Origin: Roseobacter fucihabitans
GTDB taxonomy: Bacteria; Pseudomonadota; Alphaproteobacteria; Rhodobacterales; Rhodobacteraceae
Reading direction: 5' to 3'
DNA length: 64,000 nt
NCBI RefSeq assembly: GCF_014337925.2
Contig: NZ_CP143423.1
Coordinates: forward strand, 1,518,501-1,582,500
The position numbers were made by a program, and so were the translations under genes. How positions within the stretch are numbered: position 1 is the stretch's first letter; the number at the start of each line of letters is the position of its first letter. Positions 35,523 to 46,900 of this stretch are shown piece by piece. The notes under the pieces are model-generated. The model ran no database searches. It was not told the origin of the DNA and saw only the letters and a program-made list of their open reading frames with translations.

Positions 35523-36286
35523 TCCGCTTTTCGGCCAACCTTGGGTTTTTATGGGCGGATCGCGCGCTGCCTGACGCTATCCGCGCCGCTCATGCGGCGG
35601 GGTTTGATGCGGTGGAATGTCACTGGCCCTATGCCTTCGCGGCTGCGGATGTGGTCGCGGCGCTTGAGGACACCGGATTGACGATGCTGGGGTTGAACAC
35701 GCGGCGGGGCGATGTGGCGGGGGGCGAGAACGGGCTGTCGGCGCTGCCCGGGCGCGCCGCAGAGGCGCGGGCGGCCATTGATGAAGCACTCGCCTATGCC
35801 GACCAAACGCGGACCGGTGCCGTGCATGTCATGGCGGGTTTCGCGCAGGGTGCTCAGGCCGCCGCTTGTTTCGAGGCCAACCTGGAGTATGCCTGCACGC
35901 AGGCGGCTCCGTTGGGCATCACGATCCTGATCGAACCGCTCAACCATTATGATGCGCCGGGGTATTTCCTGAGCACGACGCGGCAGGCAGAAGACATCAT
36001 TGCGCGCGTTGTGCGTCCCAACCTCAAGCTGATGTTTGATTGCTATCATGTGCAACTGATGGAGGGGGATCTGTCGCACCGTCTGACCCGATTGCAGCCT
36101 CTGATCGGTCATATTCAATTTGCCAGCGTGCCTGACCGGGGCACACCGGATCACGGCGAGATCAACTATCAGCATATCTTCGAGGTGATCGAAAACATGG
36201 GCTATGACCGCCCGCTCGGGGCGGAATATAAATCAAACCTGCCAAGCGATCAGACCTTGCAATGGATGCAAGCCTACAGAGGTTGA
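35519..36286 (+). CDS. otnI: 2-oxo-tetronate isomerase OtnI (hydroxypyruvate-isomerase family)
   Basis: A 255-residue TIM-barrel isomerase: 'MIRFSANLGFLWADRALPDAIRAA' begins it, with metal/proton residues in 'ILIEPLNHYDAPGYFL', 'LMFDCYHVQLMEGDL', 'HIQFASVPDRGTPDHGEINY' and 'LGAEYKS'. OtnI interconverts 2-oxo- and 3-oxo-tetronate so that LtnD products reach OtnK. ATG 35519 overlaps the otnC stop, so the GTG three codons upstream is unlikely. Confidence 0.88.
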   Translation: MIRFSANLGFLWADRALPDAIRAAHAAGFDAVECHWPYAFAAADVVAALEDTGLTMLGLNTRRGDVAGGENGLSALPGRAAEARAAIDEALAYADQTRTGAVHVMAGFAQGAQAAACFEANLEYACTQAAPLGITILIEPLNHYDAPGYFLSTTRQAEDIIARVVRPNLKLMFDCYHVQLMEGDLSHRLTRLQPLIGHIQFASVPDRGTPDHGEINYQHIFEVIENMGYDRPLGAEYKSNLPSDQTLQWMQAYRG

Positions 36287-36769
36287 GGGTGCGGTGGCGG
36301 GGAATCGTCAAGCGGATGCGCCTGTTTCTCAGTCCCACCGGAGGGGCGAAAAATTGGCTTTGCCGGTAGAGATAAAACAGCCCTGCGGGCGAGGGTGCTA
36401 TTTGGAGCCGCCTCACCAGGGTCCTCGCGCTCGTGAGGCACGCACCCTGGTTGAAAAATGATCATGGCGGTAGTTTTTTAACTCACGCAATACATTAATA
36501 AAGCTCAATAGTGAACTGTTATATATAGAATTAAATTCCATAAAACGCCATCCTGATCGCGCATAGAGCACCGATATTCTGACGGTGAAAGAACCCGCTA
36601 TCCTGCACCCACGCCAGAAAACCTCACCGCATCCAAAGCGCTTCGAAGGTTGGTGTCACCCCTATGGCACCGCCGCTGGCAAAAGAAATTCTTGACTGAG
36701 AAGGTTAATGGAACGTTTACTCATAGTTGAATTTACGACTTTATTTCCGACGCTTCGGGGTTTTTCCAC
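36287..36769. other. Long intergenic region, AT-rich, no gene seen
   Basis: About 480 bases separate the otn operon from the giant-protein locus. It holds the hairpin at 36415-36451, an AT-rich stretch near 36470-36560 unlike the surrounding GC-rich DNA, and a weak sigma-70-like pair TTGACT (36692-36697) / TTTACT (36716-36721, 18-base spacing) before the small membrane-protein gene. Confidence 0.6.
36415..36451 (+). terminator. Hairpin, possible terminator of the otn operon
   Basis: ACCAGGGT (36415-36422) pairs with ACCCTGGT (36444-36451), with an inner CCTC/GAGG stem inside the loop. Only a short, imperfect T/A stretch follows, so intrinsic termination is plausible rather than proven. Confidence 0.5.
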
Positions 36770-36964
36770 ATGTATTCCTTGCTCAAGGCGCTTTCGTTCA
36801 AAGACGTTCTGGAGCGCGAGTTCATTCCGTTTCTGGCGGCTCTGATTGTTGCGCAGCTCTACTTTAAATGGGGCAGCTTCGCGTTAGAGCTTGTGGGCTT
36901 TATTTTTACCTGGCTGGTGCTTGGCTTCGTTTTGCAGAAAATTCTGAGCGCAATCCGTAAGTAA
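36770..36964 (+). CDS. Small membrane protein of unknown function
   Basis: A 64-residue product with a charged start ('KALSFKDVLEREF') and two predicted membrane helices: 'IPFLAALIVAQLYFKWG' and 'FALELVGFIFTWLVLGFVLQKIL', ending in basic residues. It was accepted as real because of this coherent hydrophobic pattern, a possible upstream promoter and its position 101 bases before the giant-protein genes in the same direction. It could anchor or regulate that system, or be unrelated. No family is recognised. Confidence 0.55.
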   Translation: MYSLLKALSFKDVLEREFIPFLAALIVAQLYFKWGSFALELVGFIFTWLVLGFVLQKILSAIRK

Positions 36965-37065
36965 AGATCCGCCGTGATCCAAACCGGATGCTGCCTTCGC
37001 GCGTCCCCGACGACATGAGCTGTGCGAAACGCTGCACCTGCGCTCTATATTTGGGAGAGACCGTT

Positions 37066-37944
37066 ATGGTGCGCCGACCCACATCACGACGCGGGCTTGA
37101 TCTTGGCTCTGTTTTATCCGGCACGCGCCTGCGCGATTTGGGCGGCCTGTCGGGAGTGTCCGCGCGCGACCGTGAGCGGCTTGAACGGATCATCAAAGAC
37201 GCTGGCGATTTGAGCGGCATCCGCGCCGAAGACCTTGTGATCAGCCGGGACAAACCACCAGTCTTTGACGATTTGGGCGATTTCATCGGCAATATCGTCA
37301 AACCCAGAGAGGTGACTGACCTGCTGGAGGAGGTGGTGCGCCAACCGGTTCTGTCGGGAAAAGACCCGCTGCACGGTGTGACCACATCGCTGATGGCGAG
37401 GCTACGCAAGAAACGGCCCGAAGCCTTGCCGCAGGTGCCTGTCGCGACCGGCAAAAAGGGCGCGGAAGTACCGGTGAGCACAAAGGGTCTGACGCAATTG
37501 CTGCGACTGGCCGCCGTGCGGATCTGCGCGGGTGAGCCAAGCGTGATCTGGGATGACGGCATCAACCAATTGATCGTGCATGGCTCAAAGATCAGCGCAA
37601 CAGTCACGGATGGCATGGTGCGCATTGACATCAAGGTCGAAGCCGATGGCCTGTCCACCACAATGCAAATCCCCTTCGCGCTTGGCAGCGAAGAGCGCCT
37701 TTCGGGGCTTGTGATGGCGACGACTGACCGACCGGCGGGCAATGCGCTGGTGGCGCAGGTCTGGGGGGATGCGTTGATCGCGCTGGCGCATGGCGCACTT
37801 GTGGCGGTGAGCGAGAGCCTTGCTGGGGCCTCCGGGCGGGATGTGATCAACAAGCGTCTGGTGCCGCGTGCTTTGCGCGCCAAACGCGGTAGCCTCGTGG
37901 TGGAAAGCCAGGCGCGGTTCCTCTTCAAGGAGGACGGGCGATGA
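37066..37944 (+). CDS. Unknown protein, first coupled gene of the giant-protein locus
   Basis: A 292-residue soluble protein from ATG 37066, chosen because GGGAGAG lies about seven bases upstream; the open frame continues to 36988. No signal peptide or membrane helix is visible. A charged N-terminal half rich in aspartate and arginine ('SARDRERLERIIKDAGDLSG') is followed by a beta-rich half ('QLIVHGSKISATVTDGMVRIDIKVEADG'). No family is recognised. The stop overlaps the start of the 3280-residue gene (ATGA), so the two are probably made together and may interact. Confidence 0.8.
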   Translation: MVRRPTSRRGLDLGSVLSGTRLRDLGGLSGVSARDRERLERIIKDAGDLSGIRAEDLVISRDKPPVFDDLGDFIGNIVKPREVTDLLEEVVRQPVLSGKDPLHGVTTSLMARLRKKRPEALPQVPVATGKKGAEVPVSTKGLTQLLRLAAVRICAGEPSVIWDDGINQLIVHGSKISATVTDGMVRIDIKVEADGLSTTMQIPFALGSEERLSGLVMATTDRPAGNALVAQVWGDALIALAHGALVAVSESLAGASGRDVINKRLVPRALRAKRGSLVVESQARFLFKEDGR

Positions 37945-40900
37945 ATGCTTTTTCAGCAGATGAGTTCGGCGATACGGCGGATCTTTTGCGCGCGCTTGGG
38001 CTGGTCGATGCGGCCGGGGAATTCAACAGCGATTGGCTGGGCAATCCCGAAGCCTATCTGAAAACCATGCTGGCCGATGATGCGCAGCGTCAGGCGCTGT
38101 TTGATTTCGTGGCCACGCTGCGCGGGGGAGACACCGAACGCGATCCCGAGGGGCGTTTGTGGATCGAGCTTTTTGCTGAAGATCTGGGCGGTGGGTCGCG
38201 TATCAGCTTCTTTGTCATCGCCGATGATACGCCCGCCAGCGAAGTGCATTTGTTTCTGGGTGTGCGCTTTGGGACCGGCGCGCCCCTGGTCGAAAGCCAA
38301 TCCTCGCTGATGTTTCCGCTGTTTCGGGCGGGCAAGACCGGGCCTGCGCCGGACACGCCCGAACTGATCGGCAACAGGGGCGGCGTGATCGCCCTGACCA
38401 GCGATGTGACTGTTTCGGACACACCCGCCCCCCCCGGTGAGGCCGGGTTGCAGGGCGTCGGGTTGCGGTTGCTGATCCCGACACTGGCCACGGATGGAGC
38501 TCCTCAAATCGGTCTGACCCTGCGCGGGATGCAATTGCCCGGTCAATCCAGCGGACGCGATGTGATCCTGTCGCTGAGCGATCCTGACAGCCTGCGCGAG
38601 TCCGGGCTCGAATTGATTATCGCGCTGTTGCAGGCGCGGGTCGGGACTGCGGCGGGCGCGCAGATCGCGGGTTTTGCCAAGCTGATCGGTCTGGGGGATG
38701 ATCCTGCGATCCCGCCGCTGCCGGTAGCGGAATTTTTCGAGCGCGGTGTGGAGGCGCTTGGCGACTGGCTGGCGCAGGTGCTGGGCGATGCGCCGCGCCG
38801 CTCCGCTTGGTTGCAGGCGCTGGCGGATGTCTTTGGCGGTGCCGCTTTGGTGCAGGGCGATGAGGTTCTCATCACCCTTGGCGCGAGCGTTCTGCGCCTT
38901 GGCCTGCGCGCCGAAGCCGGGGCCTCGGGCAAGCCGGTGCTGACAGTCTCCTGCGCCTTCGGGCTGCGGGATGGACCAGCGGAGGTCGCCTTGCGCGCCG
39001 ATCTGGTGCGCCTTGATCTCGGGCTTGGCACGGCGCTGGCCGTTCCGATGCTGCGCGGGGAAGCGCGGTTTGATCTGTCGGGCGTGGTGATGCCGGATGT
39101 CTCTGTCGAGACGCTGGTGATCGGGTTCGGCCTGAATGCGGACCGCCGACCCATTCTGGTTGTGGAACTGCTCAACGCGGTTCTGTTCAACACCGCCCAT
39201 CCGCGTCTTGATCTGACCAATCCCGATGCGCTGGCCGCGACGGCCTCGGCCGCAATCACGGACGCGCTGGCCGAAGTGCTGGGCAACCTCGGACCGGGTG
39301 GGGATTTGATCGCGACCGTTCTGGGCTGGCAGGCCCCGCCCGGCGCAACGCCCACTTATCCGCGTATCGATCTGCTGGCGTTCCTGGGCGATCCTCTGGG
39401 CCGTTTGCGTACCCATTGGGAGGCGGTTCTGAACGGTCCGGCGGCGGATGTCACCGCAGGCCTTGCCGCTCTGCGCCATTTGCTGACGGGGGATGGCAGC
39501 CCCACTGCGATCACCGGGACGGGCACGGCGGGCGAGCCATGGGTGCTGCCGCTTGTGGCGGGGCTGCATGTGGCGCTGTGGCGTGACGCGCGCGCGCGGC
39601 TCGTCATCGGGCTTGCGTTCCTGCGACAGGTCGATTCACTGGGTCAGCGTTGCACCGTTCTGGAAACACGGCTGCGCGTCGGCATCGTCGCGCTCGATTT
39701 GCAAAGCGGGGCTGCCGGTTTCCTGCCCGAAATTACCCTGCGGGGCTTGGGGCGCGCGCGCGGTGGAGGGCGGTTGCGCACCGATCAGGGGGATTTTCGC
39801 CTGGAGGTGGATCACCTTGGCCTGCGCGCGCTCTGGACCCCGGAGGATGGGCTCGGGGTTACGATCGAGGCTCCAAAACCAACGGTCTATATCAATGGGG
39901 TGCCGGTGCCGCTGGACATACCGGATTTTTCCGGCGGTCTGGCGCAGAGCATCGCCTCCTTTACCAATGAGCAATGGGACGCGATTGAGCGCCTTGTGTC
40001 GCTGTTGGTCCACAAGATCGGGCAGGATTGGCTGAACGATCTGATCGAGGCAGTAGGATGGCGGCGCAAGACCCCGATCCTGGGCGCGCCGCAGCGTCAC
40101 CGATTGCGACTGGCCGATCTGATCGCCGATCCCGCCGAGGCCCTGCGCGGCTGGCTGGCGCGTATTCTGGCGGATGCGGACGCGCGGATCGAACAGCAAA
40201 TCCAACCTCTGGCGCGATTCCTGTCGGGCCGCCCGGCCGCACGGATCAGCGTGACAGGTCGCGGTACGCTGCGCGACCCCTGGCGTATTGCGCTTTCGGA
40301 TGCGCCACAGATGCCCGCCATCGCCGTCTGGCGTCAGCCCGACGCGCCGCTGCCTGTGCCAAATGCCTTTGCGTCCCTGCCGCTGCGCCGCTGGCGACCG
40401 GGTCGGGCGGGCTTGCCACCGGGCAAGCTGGCCCGCGCGATCCTGACCGAATTCCCGGACATAACCGGGCCTTTTGGCGCAGGTCTGGCACAGGAGGCGG
40501 TGAGCACCGGGCTCGCGGGGCTTGCGCGGCTCTGGCAGGGCAGCGATGGGCGTCTGCGTCCTCCGGCGGTTCCGATACCGGGCGCGACGGTGCATCTGAT
40601 CCAGAACCAGACCGCCCGCGCCATTTTTACAAACCTTGACCCTGCGCAGATCCTCGGGGTGCAGGTCGCGACCCGGATCACCGTTCGCGTGCAGCGCGCG
40701 AGCGCCGCAGTGGATGCCACCCTTAATCCCGCGCGGGTGTTGGATTTGCGCGAGGCAGGGCGCGATCCGCTGGCCTTCACGCCCTTGCCTGCGCAAAGCG
40801 GGGAATGGCATGTGTTGCTGGCCCCGCGCGATGCGGCCCGCTTGCCGAGCGGGGATGCCGATGGTGTTGCCGGACAGATCGCGCGGCTGCGCCATGCCCT

Positions 40901-43900
40901 GTCGCTGATTGCGGCGCAGCCGGATGTCTGCGTGATTGCGGATGCCGCCGCGTCGCATGCCTGCTGGCTGACACTTGATGCGATGGGCAGTGGTATTGAC
41001 CGGTTGATCACCGTCGGGATGCCGGTTGTCGCGCAACAGGTGCCCGTGACGCTCCCTGCAGTGCAGGGAGAGATGCTGCGCCGACTTGCCGAGTTTTTGC
41101 CCGATCTGGACCCTGCGGTACCGGATGACGATGATCTGGCGCGGGCGCGCGATCTTATCGGGACCTATCTGTCCGTGGATGCCACGTTGCTGGAGGATCT
41201 CGCTCTGCCGTTTGGTTGGTCGATGGAGACCCGCGCCGATTTGTCCCGGCATCTGGTCCATGGTGCCTTTGACACGGACGCAATCGCGCGTGCGATGAGT
41301 GCTGCGGTGGCCGCAGGGCTCAGCCTGAACGCGCAAACCCGCAACGCGCAACGTAAATTGCAGGACATGACTTCTGCGTCGCTGGGTGTCTGGCTGCCGC
41401 TGGCCAGTGCGCCGGGTACTACGGGGATACGTCTGCGCGGACATGGCCTGGCTGAAATCATCGGTATTGATCTGGAGCCTTCCGCCGCCCTCCCAGAAAC
41501 CAAGCCGCGCCCTGCGCGGGTGATTTCCGCGGCATTGGAGATTGCTCATTCGGGCGGCTGGTTGATTGGTGGGCCGGAGCGCGCCCCAAGGCCGCTTGAT
41601 CTGGAATTGCGCTCGCTTGAGATCGAACTGAGCCTGACGCTCGGGACTGCGGGTGCGCCAAAACTCAACCGCGCGCGCCTCGTGATGCACGGTGTACGCA
41701 TCCGCGGGCGCAGTTTTCCGCGTCTGGTCCTGTCGCCTGATCTCGCAGTGGCGGATCTTGGCATAGACGGGCAGGCCGCGCCCAGCATGCCCGAAATACA
41801 GGATATGTTGGGCCAGGTCTTTGCGCAAATGAGCGCGGCGGCGGACCCGAGCCTTGCCAAACTCGCCGATGCTGTGCGGGCCGCGGGCATCCTTGGCGCG
41901 GGCGATGCGCTGGATCCGCTTTCGCTGTCGAACTGGCTGGATGATCCGGCCGCGCGTCTGCGCGATGTGCTGGACAATCCGGACCTGCGCAACCGACTGT
42001 TGGACTGGGTGGCACAGGTCACAGGTGATGTGACGGGCCTCAGCTTTGATCCGGTGCGCCAGCAGGTCACGGTCGCGCTGTCGGGGGACACGGGCATGCC
42101 TGTCTTCACCGAATGGGCCGTGTCGAGCGTTATTGGTCCCGCAGGAGTGAGCAGTGCAGCGCTGCGGCTGGGGGCGCAGAGCGACACGCATCTGGCCGTG
42201 CCCTTGATGCCTTTTGCGGCCTCACTGACCCTTGGGAGGTCCCATGCCGACGCCCTTGGCGGCTTGCCGGCCGTTGTGCCGCTCTGGCCCGCGCCTGACG
42301 TGACGCGCCTGCTGGCAACCTCCGCACCGGCGCTGGCAAGCCACGCGATGGCCCGCCTGCTTGAAGGGTTGCGCGCCTCTGATCCCGGTGTGCGCCCCGT
42401 CGTTGATGCGGCCCTGAACGCGTTGGGGATGCTGGATAGCGCATCCGGCACGCCGCGCGTGGCGATCCCGCCCTTGATGTTCATCAACCCCGGTGCCTGG
42501 CTGCGTCTGGGGACGGTTCTGGGTACGCTGGACGGCGCGACCATCCGCCCGGAACGTGCCATTGCGCTGATGGAGGCGCTTAAGCCGCTGGTGGGTCTCT
42601 CGGGCGCGCCGGGCGTGTGGGACATTGCGCCGGGGCTGTCGCTGCGCGCGCGCAGTGCGGCTGGGCTCATCGTGGAATTCACGCTGGATCCGGCGCTGTT
42701 CATGCCGGGGGCGGATGTTGATTTCGGCGGCGCAATCGGGCTGCACATCGGGTCAGATGGGCGGGTTCTGCCTGCGCTTGCAGTATTTGTCGGGCTTAGC
42801 GGCGGCGTAGCAGGCCAGCGTGCCGTACATCTCGCCGTGGCCGGTGGGAGCACACGTCTCTTCCTGCGCAACGGCGCGGGCAGTGATCTGGAAATCTATC
42901 CCAACCCGGCGGGGCTTGGCCAATTGGCCACGCAGGGCGTGACGGCGGCACTTCCTGCGGCTTTGGACGCAATTGTTGATACCAATTCACCTGCGGGCGA
43001 TGTGCTGGGCGATATCGGGGATGCCTTACTGCTGCGCGTGGGCGGGAATTTCGATGGTGCCGCGATGATCTCCTGGGTCACGGATCCTGCGGGCACGCTT
43101 GAGGCCAGATGGATAGCGCTTTTGACGTCCGGGCTTGTCCGGCTTGGGGCGGCCTTGCCGAGCGATATCACTCTGACGGTCACCGCCGCCGGGGTGCGGC
43201 TTGAAATACCCGACGCTGGAACATCCGGTTCCACGGTGCATGTTGCGCTGAATGCCAGCCCGGTATCGCTCGAAGTCGGCGCGAACATCACAACAATTCC
43301 CTTTGTGCGCACTGTCTCAACCACGCTCAAGTTTGACGCCTCGGGCCTCGCGCTTTCGCAAGCCGGTGTGGGCCCCGCAGATATCCCGCTCAGCGATGGT
43401 ATCAGCCTGCGCCCGATTTTTGCGCTTGATGTCGGCAGTGAGGCCATGGACCCCTTCGTGTCCATCGGGCTGGCGGTGGCGGCCGACAACGCACAGGCGC
43501 TTGCATTGCGCTATGCGTTCAACAGCGAGAGCTTCGATCTGGGCTTTGGCAGCAATTCGCCCGAAGACATCGCCAGCGGGATCATGCATTTCGCCATTGA
43601 TCTGATCGGCTCATTCCTGCTGGAGCTTGAGGCCATCAACGACGTGCTGGATGAAACCATCGGTCCGGCAAATAGCACAAGCATCCGCGATCTGCTGACC
43701 GGGGTGCTGCTCAAACCGGGCGGTGGGCTTGATCCCGATCTGTTCCGTGTGATCATGAAACCGGGTGAAAGCCTTGAGGATCTGCTGGAGGATAAGCTTG
43801 CGCGGGTCATCACGCTGATCGCCAATGTGGCGGATGCCAACCCGACAGTGCGAGTGGGCGGCGAACTTGACATTGGCATCGCGCGTACCGGCGAAGTGAT

Positions 43901-46900
43901 TGGCTTCTCGCTGGGGTTGGCGGGCCGCTTGCCGCTGGTGGAGGGCGATATCGCGCTCTGGCTGGAAAACGATAGCCGCTGGATCATCGGCGGGCCAACG
44001 GCGGGGCTGAAAATCGGGCTGCTGCGCGAGAGCAGTGGCGCTTTGGCTTTTGAGCCGACCTTGTCCGTAGATGGTGTGGGCCTGCGCATCGGGCGTTCAA
44101 ACGGGCCACTCCTGGAAAGCCCGATTGCCATCGGGTCTATCGCGCTGCATGGGTTTGCGCGCTTGGGGGACGGCCAAAAACTGGGCGGTGCGCAGGTGCA
44201 GCTCTCTGAAATCGCCGTCGCCGTGGGCAGCGCTTCGGGCGACGAGGAGGGCGGTAACGCGGTCGCACAAGGCATGCTGGCGGAAACCAATGACGGGGAC
44301 GCGGCCCTCGCGCCCGCCTTCAGCCCCGCGCTGTCGGTGCAGACCCGCCCGAGTGCCGATGGCGGCGGCGTCGCGTTCCGCTTTGTCGCGGGCGAGGGGG
44401 AGGGGCCCTGGTGGCTGCCGATCCGCAGCCAGTTTGGCCCGATCTATATCGACCAGATCGGCCTTGGCACTCAGATGTCGGAGGATACGCTGCAAGCGAT
44501 TTCGCTGCTCTTTGATGGTAATGTCTCCATCGCCGGGTTGCAGGCGGCGGTGGATGATCTGGAACTGCGCTACCGGTTGGACGCGGGTGGCATCTTTGAT
44601 CCGGCCTCCTGGTCGGTCGATCTGGCCGGGTTGGCGGTTTCGGCGGATATGTCCGGTGTCGTGCTGGCGGGGGGCTTGCGTAAATTCGAGATCGAAGGCA
44701 CCGACAGCATTGATTATATCGGCATGCTGGCCGCGCGCTTTGGCACCTATGGGTTGTCGCTTTACGGCGGCTATTCCGCGATCAAGGGCGATGATCCCTA
44801 TTCAGCGTTCTTTGTCTATGGCGCGGTGCTGGGGCCTTTTGGCGGGGTGCCTGCGTTTTTCCTCACCGGCATCGGGGGCGGCTTTGGCATCAACCGCGAT
44901 CTGATCCCCCCGACCAGCCCCGGTGATTTTGACGATTTCATCATGATCGCGGCCCTTGATCCGGCCTTCAGCCCGGATGGCGACCTCAACGCAGACCTCG
45001 CCGTGATCCGTGGCAATTTCCCCGAAAAGAAAGGCAAGTTCTGGTTCGCCGCTGGCATCAGCTTCACCTCCTTCGCGCTGGTGGATGGGATCGCCGTGGT
45101 GGCCGTGGAATTCGGGCAGGGCTTTGAGCTGTCGATCTTCGGACTCGCGCGCATGGCCCTGCCGCGCCCGCAAGTGGCGCTTGTTTCCATCGAACTCGGC
45201 CTCATCGCGCGGTTTTCGACCGAGGAAGGCGTGATCTGGATACAGGCGCAATTGACTGATAACTCGTGGCTTTTGCACACAAGCGCGCGGCTGACGGGCG
45301 GGTTTGCCTATGTCAGCTGGTTCAAGGGCGACAAGGCGGGTCAATTTGTCATCACGCTGGGCGGGTATCACCCCAATTTCCACCGCGACGGATACCCCGT
45401 GGTGCCCCGGCTTGGGTTTAACTGGTCCGTTTCCAGCAATATCGTCATCAAGGCGGAGGTGTATTTCGCCCTGACGTCCGAGGCGATCATGGCGGGCGGG
45501 CTGTTTGAGGCCAGCGCCAAATTCGGCCCTGCCTTTGCGCATCTCAGCTTTGGCGGCAATGCCATCGTCTATTTCGACCCGTTCAATTATGAGGCGGATG
45601 CCCATGCGCGCATTTCGGCGGGCATCCGGATTTCGACGTGGTTCGGGACCATCCGGCTTTCGTTCAGCCTTGGGGCCTATATCGAAGTGCGCGGCCCCGA
45701 ATTTCACGGCACGGCGCGCATTGAGATCGGACCCATCGACATCCATGTGCGGTTTGGGGATAGCTCGAAACCCCGTGGGGCGTTGGTGTCCTGGAGCGCG
45801 TTCTGCGAGAAATATCTGGAACTGGCCACCAATGACAGCGCGCGCGCCATCAGCGCAATCGCCGGTCGCGGTGCTTTGCCCCCGGCGTCAAGCGACGGCG
45901 AGGAGGCGGGCAGTGCCGATGGCAGTGCTGCGCATCCCTATGATGTCACAAGCGAATTTGAGCTGTCCTTTACCTCTACGATCCCGCTGACGGCGATCCT
46001 GTGTGACGGGCGTGTCGTGGCCACGGGGGCCAAGCCAAATCTGGGCGTGACGCCTTCGGGCAAGGCGGTCAAGGTCAGCCGGCTGATCCTGAGCCTGAGG
46101 CGCACGGATGGAGGGGCTGCAAGCCTGAACCTGCCTGACAGGATCTTCCTGAGCGCGCGCAGGACCGGCAAATTCCCCATCGGGGTCTGGGGTCCGCCGC
46201 AGGATGATGACACGCGCAAAATGCCCAAAGGTGATGTGATCACCGCGACCGAGGGGCTGGATCTCCAGTTCAAATCCGTGCGCTCCAGACGCATCCCGAA
46301 TGATGCATCCGGCGGTGTGGGCTTTGATCAGGTCGAGCCCGGACAGCGCAAACCCTTGCCGTTGCGCGCGGCGGGTGCTTTGCGCGCCAGCCTCCTGCGG
46401 GTCGCAAAAGAACAGCGCGCCCTGCTCAGTGCCATGAACCCGGATAAAATGCCGCAATTTGCCTCCGACTGGCACGGTGCGGCGCGCCAGGCGACGGCGC
46501 AACGCTCTTTCGCGCGCGCCCGCGCCGTTCCCATGCGGATCGGGCTCCTGTCTGAACGCATTATCGGGACGGCGGCGGCGGGTAAAAAACGCGTGAAACT
46601 GGCCCCCGGACAATCCACCAAGACCGTAACATTTGGCAAGGCGCGGTTGCGCGGGCTGATGGTGCAGCCGGTCCGCATGGCGCGCAAGACGGCCGTGGAT
46701 GCGGTCACAAGCGTGACGATGACCGCATCGATTGCCAAGAACCTGAAGCGCATGTCGCCCCCCGCGTTGGTGCTTAATCCACAAATCGCCGGGATCACGC
46801 CGGTCCTGTTACGCGCCCAGATCGGTGCGCCCAAATCCGCCAAAACGCTGGTGGCCGCCACTGTTGTGCCCGAGACAGTTTCAGCTCTTTCGTCTTTCTC

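Noticed and set aside
37953-39569. 538-codon minus-strand open frame at the start of the giant gene
   Set aside because: Antisense shadow of high-GC coding DNA; low-complexity Arg/Gln composition and no conserved motif.
39636-42191. 851-codon open frame on the minus strand inside the giant gene
   Set aside because: Its translation is rich in Arg, Gln and His with no recognisable motif, the pattern expected from the antisense of a GC-rich gene. The plus-strand frame is uninterrupted and coupled to its neighbours.
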